A stretch of 64,000 bases of DNA, taken from contig CAUWAG010000004.1 in NCBI GenBank assembly GCA_963556695.1, forward strand, positions 2,480,001 through 2,544,000, written 5' to 3'. Position 1 is the stretch's first letter; each line of letters begins with the position of its first letter. This document shows, in pieces, positions 45,412 to 56,906 of this stretch. A model generated the notes under the pieces. That model did not search any database. It saw only the letters and a program-made list of their open reading frames with translations, and was not told where the DNA came from. This DNA comes from Anthostomella pinea. Its lineage: Eukaryota; Ascomycota; Sordariomycetes; Xylariales; Xylariaceae. The position numbers were made by a program, and so were the translations under genes.

Positions 45412-47521
45412 ATGTCGGTTGCAGCAGCACAGCAAGCCGTCACCCAAGGCGCTCTGGAGTGCGTACCGCCTTCCTCCTCCGTCCTCCCGATGATATCGAG
45501 TGATTGCATACTAATGACCTTTCAGTGCTATCTTCCACGATTCCGATAATGTCGAACACAACTTCCCCGTACCCGTCCTACAATGTCTTCAGATCAAGCC
45601 CCTCGCTGCGCAACAGGGGCCAGGCGGCGCTCAACCTGAGCGCTACCGAGTCGTATTGAGCGATATCCGCAATTATGTCCAGTGCATGTTGGCCACTCGT
45701 GCGTATACCCTCGAGTGGACGAGTGGCGTGGATGGACGCTGACCATGCTATAGAGGCAAACCATGTCATTCATGAGGACAAGCTCGTCCGAGGATGCATT
45801 GTTCGGATCAAGTCGTATCAAGCAAACGCCGTAAAGGGGAAGAAGTAAGTTGGCTGACTCTGTATGAAGATCTTCGCATTGACAATCCCTAGTATCTTGA
45901 TCATTTTGGACCTCGAAGTTGCTACCGAGATGGGTATCCACGACCGAATCGGCGAACCAGCCCCGTTCGAAGCCAAGCCGGCTGCTCCTGCTGCGAATAC
46001 TACTATTGGTGGCACGGGCTTCTACGGCGCGAAGACCGAGTCTTCAGCACCTGTGAAGTCGGAACCGATGCCGTCGCGTCCTGGGGGAGGTAGCGGCGGC
46101 GGCGGCGGTGGTGGTTCTACCAGCCACGGCAACAACGTCATCTACCCGATCGAGGCGCTCTCGCCTTATGCACACAAGTGGACTATCAAAGCCCGTATAT
46201 CACAAAAGTCGGACATCAAGACCTGGCATAAGGCCTCTGGTGAGGGTAAACTATTCTCAGTCAATCTTCTCGACGAGAGTGGTGAGATCAAGGCCACAGG
46301 TTTCAACGAGCAGTGCGATCAGTTCTACGACCTCTTGCAAGAGGGCCAGGTCTACTATATCAGCAACCCCTGCCGAGTTCAGCTGGCCAAGAAGCAGTTC
46401 AGTAATCTCCCTAACGATTATGAGCTGACTTTCGAGCGTGATACGGTCATCGAGAAGGCAGAGGATCAATCCAGTGTACCTCAAGTTCGCTTCAATTTCA
46501 TCACCATTGAAGGACTCCAGACGGTAGAGAAGGAATCGACAGTGGATATTGTGGGTGTTCTCAAGGATGTCGGCGAAGTCTCCCAGATCACATCCAAGAG
46601 CACAGGACGTCCGTATGATAAGCGTGAGTTGACTCTTGTCGACGACTCGGGGTTCTCTGTGCGTCTCACGATATGGGGCAAGTCGGCCACCGCCTTTGCA
46701 GCACAGCCGGAGTCGGTTGTTGCCTTCAAGGGCGCCAAGGTGTCCGACTTTGGTGGTCGCTCGCTTTCTCTACTGTCATCAGGGACTATGGCTTTAGATC
46801 CCGATATCGAAGAAGCCCACCGATTGAAAGGCTGGTACGACTCGCAAGGCCGCACAGACAACTTCAACACGCACAACAGCATGGCATCGATGGGGTCTGC
46901 TACTGGCCGTCAGGACCAGACCAAGTGCATCTCCCAAGTCAAGGACGAGAACCTGGGCATGGACGAAAATAAACCAGATTACTTCACCCTGAAGTCGACC
47001 ATCGTCTACATCAAGCAAGAGAACTTCGCCTACCCGGCGTGTCTCAACGAAGGCTGCAGCAAGAAAGTCGTTGATCAGGGTGACGGTACATGGCGTTGCG
47101 AGAAGTGTAACATTTCGCACCCAAAGCCGCAGTACCGCTACATCATGAACTTGAACGTCAACGATCACACGGGGCAGATGTGGCTATCGTGCTTCGACGA
47201 TGTCGGCCAAATCGTCATGGGCATGAAGGCCGACGAGGTCATGGAGATCAAGGAGAACGACGAGGACCGCGTCCCGGCCATCTTTGAGGCCGCCAACTGC
47301 TCCAAGCTGAGCTTCAGATGCCGCGCCAAAATGGATACGTATGGTGAGAACCAGCGGTAGGTCTCTTCTACTCACCCCAAAAATGTTGGACTAGAAGCAC
47401 AATTACTGACAATCCATTCTCTAGGGTACGCTACCAGGTCATGGGCGCCACTCCGTTGGACTACAAGGCCGAAGCCGCAAAGCTGTCGGAAATGATCAAG
47501 CAGTTCGATATCAACTCCTGA
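45412..47521 (+). CDS. rfa1: Replication protein A large subunit (RPA70)
   Basis: Largest subunit of the heterotrimeric single-strand DNA-binding complex used in replication, repair and recombination. Five exons: 45412-45458, 45526-45698, 45754-45844, 45893-47356, 47425-47521. They give 623 residues. Domains in order: the N-terminal protein-interaction OB fold (ending ILIILDLEV), a flexible Gly/Ser linker with a long glycine run, DNA-binding OB fold A (IEALSPYAHKWTIKARISQK), OB fold B (FNFITIEGLQTVEKESTVDI), and the C-terminal OB fold with its zinc ribbon CLNEGC...WRCEKC. The family motif PQYRYIMNLNVNDHTGQMWL is present. Exon 1 ends in a GTGCGT donor. Length and order are normal. Confidence 0.95.
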
Positions 47522-48161
47522 AAAACGGAGGTCCTGAACTCAACCCCAGACGACTGCTGGAATGATGGGATAAGGCTGTAGGTATTGCGAGAGAAATCGC
47601 GTTGTTGCTAGAGAGCAAGATCGTCTAGACTTTGTAGCTGCGGTAGGAAGACAGTGCCTAGCGGTATACGGTGCGATTGTACCAGCTGATGAGAGGGAGG
47701 GATAGACATACTGTACATGTCACGACGCGAAAGAAAGCGCATGTCAATGAGAGATCACGGTAATGAGGATCAATAATGGAAAAAATGGCATATCGTCATT
47801 GCAGTTCATTATGTATTCTGGTCTATCTCGTATTCAGAGACTGCCACTCCGTGATCATCATCCATCTACCTCTGGTCAATGGACGACTGGTGTCACTCCA
47901 AGCCACCGTTGTGCAATATAAAGGTGCGTTGCAGGCTTAGCAATGCAAACTCCTGGGTTCCCCTGAACGCCGTTGCCATTGTCTTCATCTCTGCAAGTAG
48001 TCAACCCCATCTTGTTCAGGTGAGCCTTGCGAGTCTATCCCAACAGAAGTGCCTGATGGCGATTTGCCAAGTCGCCGAGCCCATCTTCCACCGGGGAGGT
48101 CTAGTTCTAGGATGCTCGAGTGAGAATGAGGTATGGTTAATGCAACCAATCCTTATATTCC
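47522..48161. other. Convergent intergenic
   Basis: Tail-to-tail spacer between RPA1 and CSN3. No gene seen. Confidence 0.6.
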
Positions 48162-49740
48162 CTAACTGGTTGTTATTATGCCTCCCATCAGGTCCTCGTC
48201 GTCAACTTGGGAGTCGAAACCCAGGGTAGGATCCTGACCATCACCTTTATCGGTGCGCTTCGACTCCTTGATAAGATGCTTGACATAGTCCTTGTTGGTG
48301 CCCAGGCGTTCGTTCGTCGCCTTGAAAATGGGCTGCAGCTGTTTCAGGCGCATTGCCGTGCGGGCAAGTTCCTTCGCGAAGTCTTGCTCCGATAACTGCG
48401 TTGTGGGCGATAGGAATGTGAGGAAGTCTGTGCCGTCGTCGTTCTTCTCGATCACCCCGTTCAGCATGCCTCCTATAATCATGTTCTGGATGAGCATCCG
48501 AACATCTTCGTCCTTCCCGAGCTTCTCACCCGTCTCGGCGCTCGTGGTCTGCTTTCGGATCTCGGAAATGGTGATCTTCGTGTAGACATCCTGTAATCCG
48601 AGGACCCGCCACTTCTGGTAGGCGGCCAGGACCTCTTGCACCAATCCCATATTGCAGTCCTCTAGCCAGATCTCGCCGTTCTTCTCCGCCTCCGACCTCA
48701 GTGCCTGCACGTCCTCGGTCACGAAGAGCGAAGCCAGGTTTGTGTAGGCCTTGCCGACAACTCCGTAGAGCTTGTTTGCAACGCCCCCTGTGTACGAAGG
48801 CAGTTCGCTCTGCTTTCCCTTCAATAACAAGCTGACCAGCACCCACTTCTTGTAAGCCTCAGCCATCAATTTGCTTGCGCCGCCTTCTCGTGTGGGGAAT
48901 GTGACTACTCTTTCGAAAGCCGCGAACGCCTTCGCCCAGTCTCTTCTCGAGCAGAACATCAGGCCGCACAGCAAATCGTATTCCATAACACCTGCCGGCT
49001 TCATCGTGGCTGTGAGCCCGTTGTCGCGCGTGATGTAAGACGGAGGGGATAGGCTGAGATCGCACAGGCAGTCCGGGTCTCCATGGTTGTTCATGTTTGG
49101 GTAGAAGACAATGTTCTTGTCGATAACCTGCAGGGCGGGGTCGATGTTGTCGGTATGGTATGCGAGTTTCGCAAGCATGAGGTAAGACGAGGTAAGCATG
49201 GTACCAGTAGGATCAATGTTGAGAACGGCGCTCGCCAGTGCCCCGACAGCAACAGAAGGCTGCGGCAGAAGGTCATCAGCTATGCGAATGTGACGGTGGA
49301 GCGAGGTTGCTTACAGGTAGTAACTGGCCACTTCCAACGGCGCCCATGATCTCTAGAAGGTTGCTCCCAGCATATCGGCATTGTCGCCCGTCGAAGGTCA
49401 TCAGGAACACAGTCACCTTCTCCAGAAGGAACTCTCGGGAGGCAGAACTGGCCAGTCCAGGGATCACGAGGGTGTAGAGGACGGCGAGGTAGGACAGGGA
49501 ATTCACGGACGGGTCGAGCAGCTACGGGTAGTATTAGCAACGCCTATCTGGTAGGACGGAAGCGGTGGCAGCTCATACCTCGAGTAGCTGCGGACCGTAG
49601 GTCACCAGCTCATTGCTGCGTTCCTTGAGTAGCTTGGAGAGTTTGTTCAGGTGTGATCTGGCAGCCTGGTCGTAGAGGGCGTTGTCGTTGAGATCGGTCT
49701 CTGGCGGGAAGGCCAGAAGCGCCGAAGCGTACTGGTCCAT
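48162..49740 (-). CDS. csn3: COP9 signalosome subunit 3
   Basis: A non-catalytic scaffold subunit of the COP9 signalosome, which removes Nedd8 from cullin ubiquitin ligases and in fungi affects development and light responses. Three exons (49579-49740, 49315-49521, 48162-49259) give 488 residues. The start MDQYASALLAFPPETD matches the fungal CSN3 opening, followed by LLDPSVNSLSYLAVLYT. Helical repeats fill the middle, including YHTDNIDPALQVIDKN and MEYDLLCGLMFCSRRDWAKA. A PCI-type winged-helix region spans about residues 290-430 (LASLFVTEDVQALR, LQDVYTKITISEI, LIQNMIIGGMLNGVI), and the C-terminus is acidic (VDDEDLMGGI). The acceptor at 49260 was chosen over the nearer CATAG because only it keeps the frame. 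Confidence 0.88.
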
Positions 49741-51721
49741 GGCGTCGGCGCAAACACAATACGTTGCTGTGTAGAGCGTTTGATTGATCTGCCACCGGTA
49801 CGAGAAAATGGATGAAGCATAGGACCCTTGGTTGGGTGGTCTCGTCCAATGTCAGATGTATTCGGTGGTGCAAATAAAGTCGAAGGCAGTTTGGAGCATA
49901 CGTGCCTGGCGCGCCCATTCCGTTAGCTCAGAGTTGCTCAGCTGCAGCTGTAATGTGGCGGGGCATCTCATGGAGCTCGGGCCTCATTACGAGGGGTCGT
50001 ATGTGGATGTGAATCTGTGTCGCGGGGAATAAACTCAGCATCCCGTCCTTCTTTCAAGTTGTTCTGCCCCGATCCTCTCATTGCGTGCAATGCCAGTGGC
50101 ACAAAAGATCACTTACACACGTTCTCTGATGACCGTGATGGATAAGGTAGCATACACTTTCATTACTCACTGCGCACCATGATTCCCTCCCTCCTTATCT
50201 TCCATGAGGTCTACCAGATCAGATCACCACCAGTACTTTGTTTGTTCCCCGTTCTAGTCCCCTCAGCTGCTGCGAAACAAGCACATGTCACGTCAAAACA
50301 TTCAACGGTCGTTCTTGTCCTTCCTGTTGTCTCTGATCACAATTTTGACGTCCGTCGGCGCTGGGTGAGGTAGCGGCTTCCCATCCGTGTTTCCATCACA
50401 TAGCCCTGCTCAGCCGTGTTGGTTTGCCGTCTCGTATCGATTACAACCACTCCTTGAGCACCTTGATGTAGTACATGCTGTGCTTTCGGGCATTTTTGCG
50501 AGTCCTCCAATGTGGGCAGAGCAGATATCTTAACATTCTTCTGAACATAGTCAGACTTGACGAAGTTTGGATTGATATCTGCACTCAGCGCTCATAAGTC
50601 TCCGTACGCGCCATGGTATTAAGATTCCACACCACCTGTGGAAATTTCGAAATACAGGAATAAGCAGTTCAAGTTTGATATGCTACTTTCAATTCTTATT
50701 CCAGTGTGCTTATTCCAGTTCGATGGATACACAGTTGATTTCTGTACGGATGGTGTACGGAGACTAAGGAGGATTCAGTGTACCGTGGCAGCGGTCGTGA
50801 TCTATATCACAACGATAGGAAGCCTTCGCACCGGGAGGCTGAAGAAGACGCCCATCTGAAACAATGTCACCATGGCATTGGTTCGATGACTGGAAGGGCT
50901 CCTGGTACAGCTCCCGCTGCCTATTGTGCTTACACATTACTTCGCAACAAGCATCCTGGATGCCTGGGTCGGATCATACAGCATACCCCGGAGCTTCGTC
51001 AGGTCGAGTATCCCGGTTCTATGTCAGCACCATGTTGAACATTTTACTTTGGCACAACCGCCAATAACCGGCATGGGGGCAAGGGGGTGACTCTAGAGCA
51101 AATGCAGCCGTTGGCCGTGTCAGAAGACCGGCTCGATGCAGGTGGTATGGCAGTGGGCAGGTTGAGGAACGCGTTTGCGAGGTGGGTGCCTGGAGGGCAG
51201 CATCCTGAAAGCCTGATTCTGCTGCAGTCATACCACCCGATGACCGAACCTTACCAGCGATCCAGAAGCATTCGTTGCGTAATGGAATGCCTCCCCGTAG
51301 CGGGAATGGCTTTCAACGGCGAGTTTCATGCACAAAGTGAGAAAGTCAGACGATTTGCGGAGGCAGCTAACCTTGGGGGCTAAGCTGGTGCAGCTGTGAT
51401 GCCAGATCGAGCGCCGCATGGATTCCTGACGAGACCTGATTGGCCGCCCGTCTAGCACCATGTGTTGAAGGTGACGACACCACTCCGTGAGCTCGATGGC
51501 TTGCATTCCAGGTTCCAAGCTCAATCAAGCTTGGCAAGCTTGGTTTACATCTCTCCTCTTCCTCCTCTTCCTCCTCTTATAATCAGCTTGATCTTCTGTA
51601 ACCCAAGTCCTGCCTATTTGTGAGTTGCCACTTGTGAATTTGGGAAGAATTACCATCTTCGAACACCAGCAAGACAACAACCAGACTATCCTACACACAC
51701 CGAACGTACAAACGGCCCAAC
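49741..51721. other. Divergent intergenic between CSN3 and rhodopsin
   Basis: Almost 2 kb without a supported gene. A CT-rich tract lies about 170 bases before the rhodopsin start. Confidence 0.5.
51549..51580. repeat. CT-rich (TCCTCT)n tract
   Basis: Imperfect TCCTCT/TCCTCC tandem, a pyrimidine tract common in fungal core promoters, here ahead of the rhodopsin gene. Confidence 0.65.
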
Positions 51722-52919
51722 ATGATTCTACCCGATGTCATCGAAGCGGCCACCCAGGTCATCAATGCCCGGCCCCCTAGCCATACGCACCACCCGCTAC
51801 CGACCGTGACACCCGATATCCCACGGGTCTACCATGAACATGCCTCAGATGTGGGACACAAGACCCTATGGTAGGTCCACGATACACTTCCCGTACGGCA
51901 ATGTCTGACCTGTATATACAGGGTTGTCTGTGTGCTCATGGGACTATCCTCACTTGCGTTCTACGCCATGGCCTGGAGAGTCCCAGTGGTAAGAGATCAC
52001 CCGCCCAGCATCACATAGCCGAGTGATGCGTATCTAATACCATACCAGCAAAAACGCCTCTTCCACGTCCTCACAGCCTTGATCACCACCTTCGCGTTCC
52101 TGTCTTACTATGCGATGGCAACCGGAGACGGTGTGGGCGTCCACACCACCGTGGTCAAGGAGACCAAACTCCACGTCGTGACCGAGATTGTCAACCGGGA
52201 CGTTTACTGGGCTCGCTACGTCGACGTAAGTTCCCATGCTCCAACTATACCAACCAGGTCACTTATCTCAAGTCCACAGTGGTCACTGACCACCCCTCTC
52301 CTACTCCTCGACCTCTGCCTTTTCGCCGGTCTCGACGGTGCCAGCATCCTTGTGGCCATCGTCTCCGACGTGATCATGATATTGACCGGTCTCTTCGCCG
52401 CCTTCAGCAGAGACAGCGCCCAGGGCTGGGGCTGGTACACGTTCGGCTGCATCGCCTACCTCAACATCGTCTACCAGCTTGGATACAAGGGAAGACATGC
52501 TGTATCGGGCAAGGACGCAAAGACTAAGAGGTTCTTTGGCGCCATCTCGCTCTTTACGCTTATCCTCTGGACCCTATACCCAATGTGAGTACATCAAAAC
52601 CTATGACGAGCGCCTTGAATTCTTCCTGACCGATGTAGCATCTGGGGTGTTGCTGATGGCGCACGAGTCGTCGGAGTTGATGGCGAGATCATCGGCTATG
52701 CTATTTTGGACGTCCTCGCCAAGCCCGTCTTCGGTTTCTGGCTGCTTCTCACCCACGACAAGATGAGCCGCAGCTCGCCATCCATCGAAGGGTTTTGGTC
52801 CAATGGACTGTCAAGTGAAGGTGGACTTCGCGTAAGTCCTAGTCTGTGAACCTACTCGATAGCCATTTCTGACATAATTCTAGGTCGGTGATGTCCTGGG
52901 ACGCGGTGACGATGACTAA
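51722..52919 (+). CDS. Microbial-type rhodopsin (predicted light-driven proton pump)
   Basis: Seven-helix retinal protein of 308 residues from six exons: 51722-51870, 51922-51988, 52049-52225, 52280-52584, 52639-52831, 52884-52919. An N-terminal polar stretch of about 48 residues precedes helix A. Helix C carries RYVDWSLTTPLLLLDL. D131 corresponds to the bacteriorhodopsin proton acceptor (D85) and D142 to the proton donor (D96). Helix G has ILDVLAKPVFGFW, with counter-ion D257 and the retinal Schiff-base lysine K261. All four functional residues are therefore present, which fits the CarO/Leptosphaeria-type pumps. It does not fit the lysine-less Yro2/Hsp30-type relatives or a Neurospora NOP-1-type donor substitution. 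Pumping is predicted, not shown. No carotenoid genes are nearby. Confidence 0.93.
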
Positions 52920-54058
52920 ACGACAAGAATCAAGACGCGAGCCGTTATCATCGCCACTCGAAGTCGATGAATACGGTTCTTCGATATTCTGGGTTGGGAT
53001 AGTTAGGCTCCCTTGCAGACGTTTGATCGCAGAAGATAGTGGATTGACTGCTGTGCGAAAGGTATCCGGAAAAATCAGAAACCCTAACGATGTATTTGTA
53101 CAATAATATGCTCTTCAGGGGCGTTGCATGTATTGAGAAAATGTAACAATATGTATAAAAATCTGTTCGGAGAGCAGTCTCATACTACGGGTGATGGCGG
53201 ATTCCTTCACGTCAGGTGGTAACAGGAATCTTCTCCAGGTCTCAAATTATCCTTGGAGGAGCGAGTGTTCTGGCTGCTGCGAAGCTCTCCAAAGTTGTTC
53301 TACACCGATACGCATGAGACCTACGTCTGTATCGGTTGAGCTCAGCACTGGCATCATCCGTTCCGTGTGAGCTGATCAAGATATGAAGCCTGAAGAATGG
53401 AGTGATCAGAGTTCGTGATGAGGTAGCAGCGCCCCAGATCGGTTTGCCGGGCCTGCCTGCTCCACCGGTCGATGCTCCGAGACCAGCAGGCCTGCACGTT
53501 ATCGATAAGCTACTCCAGGTGAAACGGACCACTCACACGCAAGACATGTCTCACGCGTCTCATCGTGCCCACTGCCCGCAGCCCGGTCCTACCTCACCTC
53601 TGCCTCCCACACCACTTCCCGCCTCCCGCGCTTCCACCAGACACTCCGTCAAATTGGCTCGAGCGGCTTGCCGAATATCACGCTATTCGGCTTAGTTAGC
53701 AAGCAGGACAACCCAAGTATGTCCTGTGCCACCGCGCAATCCTCCGCTAGGGTGCTGACGTGCTCAGGTGCTGTACACACACAAAACCAGAACCCTGTCT
53801 GCCGTGACGGAAACGAGGTGTCGAACATGGCTTGCCCTGATTGGCCAGAGCCCGTGACAACCTCCTGTTTAACTCTGACCTCGTCGACCTCAACCCTCGA
53901 CGTCCCCCTCCGAGCCTTCATCGCCTGTCCATCGTAACACATCCCAATCTTCTCCCTATCCATCTCTAGACGGTCGCTTTCAACCGGCGATCCTCGCTGA
54001 AGTCCTAAATTTTTGAATCTTGTGTTTTTGGTGTCAAGAACCTTGCTACTATCCCGCA
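52920..54058. other. Intergenic
   Basis: Spacer between rhodopsin and peroxiredoxin. One short ORF piece near 53402-53540 (plus) looks mildly protein-like but has no context. The right end is pyrimidine-rich, a likely promoter. Confidence 0.5.
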
Positions 54059-54861
54059 ATGCCAGTCGAGCTTCGCAAGCGCAAGGCGCCCGCGCCCGCG
54101 CCAGCACCACCCGCCAAGAAGCAAACTAAGGTTTCTAAGGTTGCTAACAAGGTCAAGGAAGCTGTCAAGGGCAAGCCAGAGAAATCCACCGATGCCAATG
54201 GCTCATCCAAGGCCGCAAAGCCTGCCGTCGGTGACACCATCACCCTCGACGGCTTCGGTGGCGAGATCGAGACCAACGATGGCACCAAGACTACACTCAA
54301 GGCGCTTCTCGATGAGAGCGAGTCCGGAGTGGTGCTCTTCACTTACCCCAAGGCGTCTACCCCTGGCTGTAAGCTTGATCCGATGTAGCTGTACCCTATC
54401 CCATCGCGCCATGTCTGACAAATCATACAGGCACCACCCAAGCTTGTCTGTTCCGCGACTCGTACGCGGAGCTGACCAACGACGGGCTCGCCATCTACGG
54501 GCTCTCGACTGACTCACCCAAGGCGAACACCTCCTTTCAGACAAAGCAGAAGCTACCGTACCCCCTCCTCTGCGACCCGGGCGCCACCCTGATTGACGCC
54601 ATTGGGCTCAAGAAGAGCCCCAAGGGTACCACCCGTGGCGTATTCGCCGTCGACAAAGCTGGCAAGGTTCTCGTCGCAGAGCCTGGTGGTCCTGCTGCTA
54701 CTCTCCAGGCAACCAAGAAGCTCGTCGCTGCTGGTGATGGTTCGGCTGCGAAGGAGGAGCCCCTCGTTGCTGCTGAGCCTGTGGAGGAGGCAAAGCCCGC
54801 CAATGGAGGAGCTGCTGAAGAGCAGAAGATTGAAGAAGCGCTTGAGAAGCCAGCTGAGTGA
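54059..54861 (+). CDS. Peroxiredoxin, PrxQ/BCP type (Dot5-like, nuclear)
   Basis: A thiol peroxidase reducing hydrogen peroxide and organic peroxides. Two exons (54059-54368, 54431-54861; intron 62 nt) encode 246 residues. The intron splits the codon of the peroxidatic cysteine C104 in YPKASTPGC. The resolving cysteine C109 is five residues on (TTQAC), the spacing of atypical two-cysteine PrxQ enzymes. The core continues through RDSYAEL, YGLSTDSP, KLPYPLLCDP and TTRGVFAVDKAGKV. The N-terminal 55 residues are Lys/Ala/Pro-rich with a nuclear-signal-like start (ELRKRKAP, PPAKKQTK), as in yeast Dot5. A C-terminal Glu/Ala-rich tail of about 50 residues is extra relative to the bacterial enzyme. 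Confidence 0.92.
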
Positions 54862-55289
54862 TTCGTGTGCTGTTGAGCAGATGGTTCCAAATTGGACCGT
54901 TGTTGCTCCTGAGGCTGTACCTGTTTGTTTATAGTCGTACTTCACGGGCGTCAATGCGAAATAAGCGGCATCAGTAGGAGGCCATTGGCGATGGACCTCC
55001 TCAACCACATGCATATATCCAGTGCAGCTAGCACGTAGACCGCACTTTGTTTCATGTAGCACTTGCCATCCTTCTCGTGATAATAAAACGAAGGAGGAAA
55101 GCTTGAGGCACTTTAAAGAATGACCCAGAGATAAGCCCGAATATCAACCGAGTGGACCCACGAGCCTCCCTGACCAATCACCGTCAACCCGAATCAGCTT
55201 TCATCATCAATCGAAACCTCGCAATGACAATTGCATTGAAGCTTCTCAGAACCTCGCCCTTCCAAGCCAATTGAGCCGCAACCCTCACC
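54862..55289. other. Intergenic
   Basis: 3' flank of the peroxiredoxin gene and promoter of the complex I subunit. No gene seen. Confidence 0.6.
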
Positions 55290-56567
55290 ATGGCATCCAA
55301 GCTCAGTCCCCTGCTGTTCAGATCAGCTGCCCGCTCAGCATGCCGAGCTCCCCGACCGCACATTCGCGCCTTCACGGCCGCCAGCTCGAGACGGAGTGAA
55401 TCGCTTGCAGTGGTAAGTCTGGCCTCCTCCCCTCCAACAAGCTTGACGTTGGTTTCCTTGGTAGTCAAGGACAGACATAGCTTGGACTTGTAGACTGGAG
55501 CACTCCATACGATCTACTTCACTCTGGGAAACCCACCATACTACCCCTCCACCCCCTATGAGGCTCGCTCACCCCGGCTGACCCCCGTGCTTTCGCGCGG
55601 CAACAACAGCACCGAAACACGCCCGACAACAACCCCGACATACCGTTCAAGTTCACGGCGCAGAACGAGACCATCATCGCCGAGATCCTGAAGCGGTACC
55701 CGCCGCAGTACAAGAAGGCGGCCGTGATGCCGGTGCTGGACCTGGGCCAGCGCCAGCACGGCTTCGCCTCCATCTCGGTCATGAACGAGGTCGCCCGCAT
55801 CCTCGAGATGCCGCCCATGCGCGTCTACGAGGTCGCCTCCTTCTACACCATGTACAACCGCACCCCCGTCGGCAAGTTCCACGTCCAGGCCTGCACTACC
55901 GTGAGTCTTGTCTTGTCTGTCCGCTTGTTTGTTCTATAATTTGCTGTTGCTACGGACGGGTTGGGTTGTCTTGGGAATCTGGAGAGCGTGGAAAGACCGG
56001 GAGAGAACTGCGCTGGCACTTCATGTACGCCAGGTTCCGAGCAACCGAGTCGTTACAGCAGGACTCGACGGCTTGCAATATCGATGGGGAGAACAAGACA
56101 GACACCCGCACCCCTCCCAAAGGCCTGCTCAACCCCTCACGCACCCTACCACTACAACACGCACTCCTAGGAACCCCCCATACTGACTCCAATGCAACCA
56201 GACACCCTGCCAACTCGGCGGCTGCGGCAGCGACGTCATCGTCAAGGCGATCAAGGAGGAGCTCGGCATCAAGCAAGGCGAGACCACCTCCGACGGCCTC
56301 TTCACCTTCGTCGAGGTCGAGTGCCTGGGCGCGTGCGTCAACGCGCCCATGATCCAGATCAACGACGACTACTACGAGGACCTGACGCCCGAGTCGACCA
56401 AGCAGCTGCTGTCGGCGCTGAGGCAGAGCGCCACCTCGTCCTCATCGGACGTCAAAGTCCCGACCCCCGGCCCCATGAGCGGCCGCCAGACCTGCGAGAA
56501 TAGCGCGGGCCAGACGAACCTGACGAGCGAGCCGTGGGGCGCCGAGACTACGAGACAGGATCTGTAG
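55290..56567 (+). CDS. nuo-24: NADH:ubiquinone oxidoreductase 24 kDa subunit (NDUFV2)
   Basis: Mitochondrial complex I N-module subunit that carries the [2Fe-2S] cluster N1a. Three exons (55290-55412, 55610-55900, 56202-56567) give 259 residues. The start is a mitochondrial presequence rich in Arg, Ser and Ala. Then come [62 protein letters not shown] and [10 protein letters not shown]. The cluster ligands are visible as C136-X4-C141 and C179-X3-C183 ([10 protein letters not shown]). The introns (197 and 301 nt) are long for this window. The C-terminal tail ([20 protein letters not shown]) matches fungal orthologues. Confidence 0.94.
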
Positions 56568-56906
56568 ACGTGGCGTGGCGAACGAATCAGGTTAGGCTGG
56601 GCGAGAGCATGGAAGGGCAGAGCAGGGCGTGTGCGGACGGGAGGCGGCACGGCATACTTAGAAAGGGCGAGGATAGAGCCAGAGAGGCACGGACGGGAGA
56701 CCTTGTACATAACCTGCAATTGTATCGATTTGACTGAACCAAGCAAAATAACGCGCCTGATATATCTTCGCCTGCTTGCTTGCTTGCTTCACTTTTTCAT
56801 TCGCTGTAATGAAATACCCAGACGTCTCATTCCAAGCCATCACTGTCAAAGCTTATTTCAAACCTTAAAATTCCAAAACCCCATCCATAAGCTATCCTAG
56901 CTAAAC
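56568..56906. other. Convergent intergenic with (CTTG)n
   Basis: Tail-to-tail spacer between the complex I subunit and the kelch gene. It includes a short GCTT tandem at 56773-56790. Confidence 0.6.
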
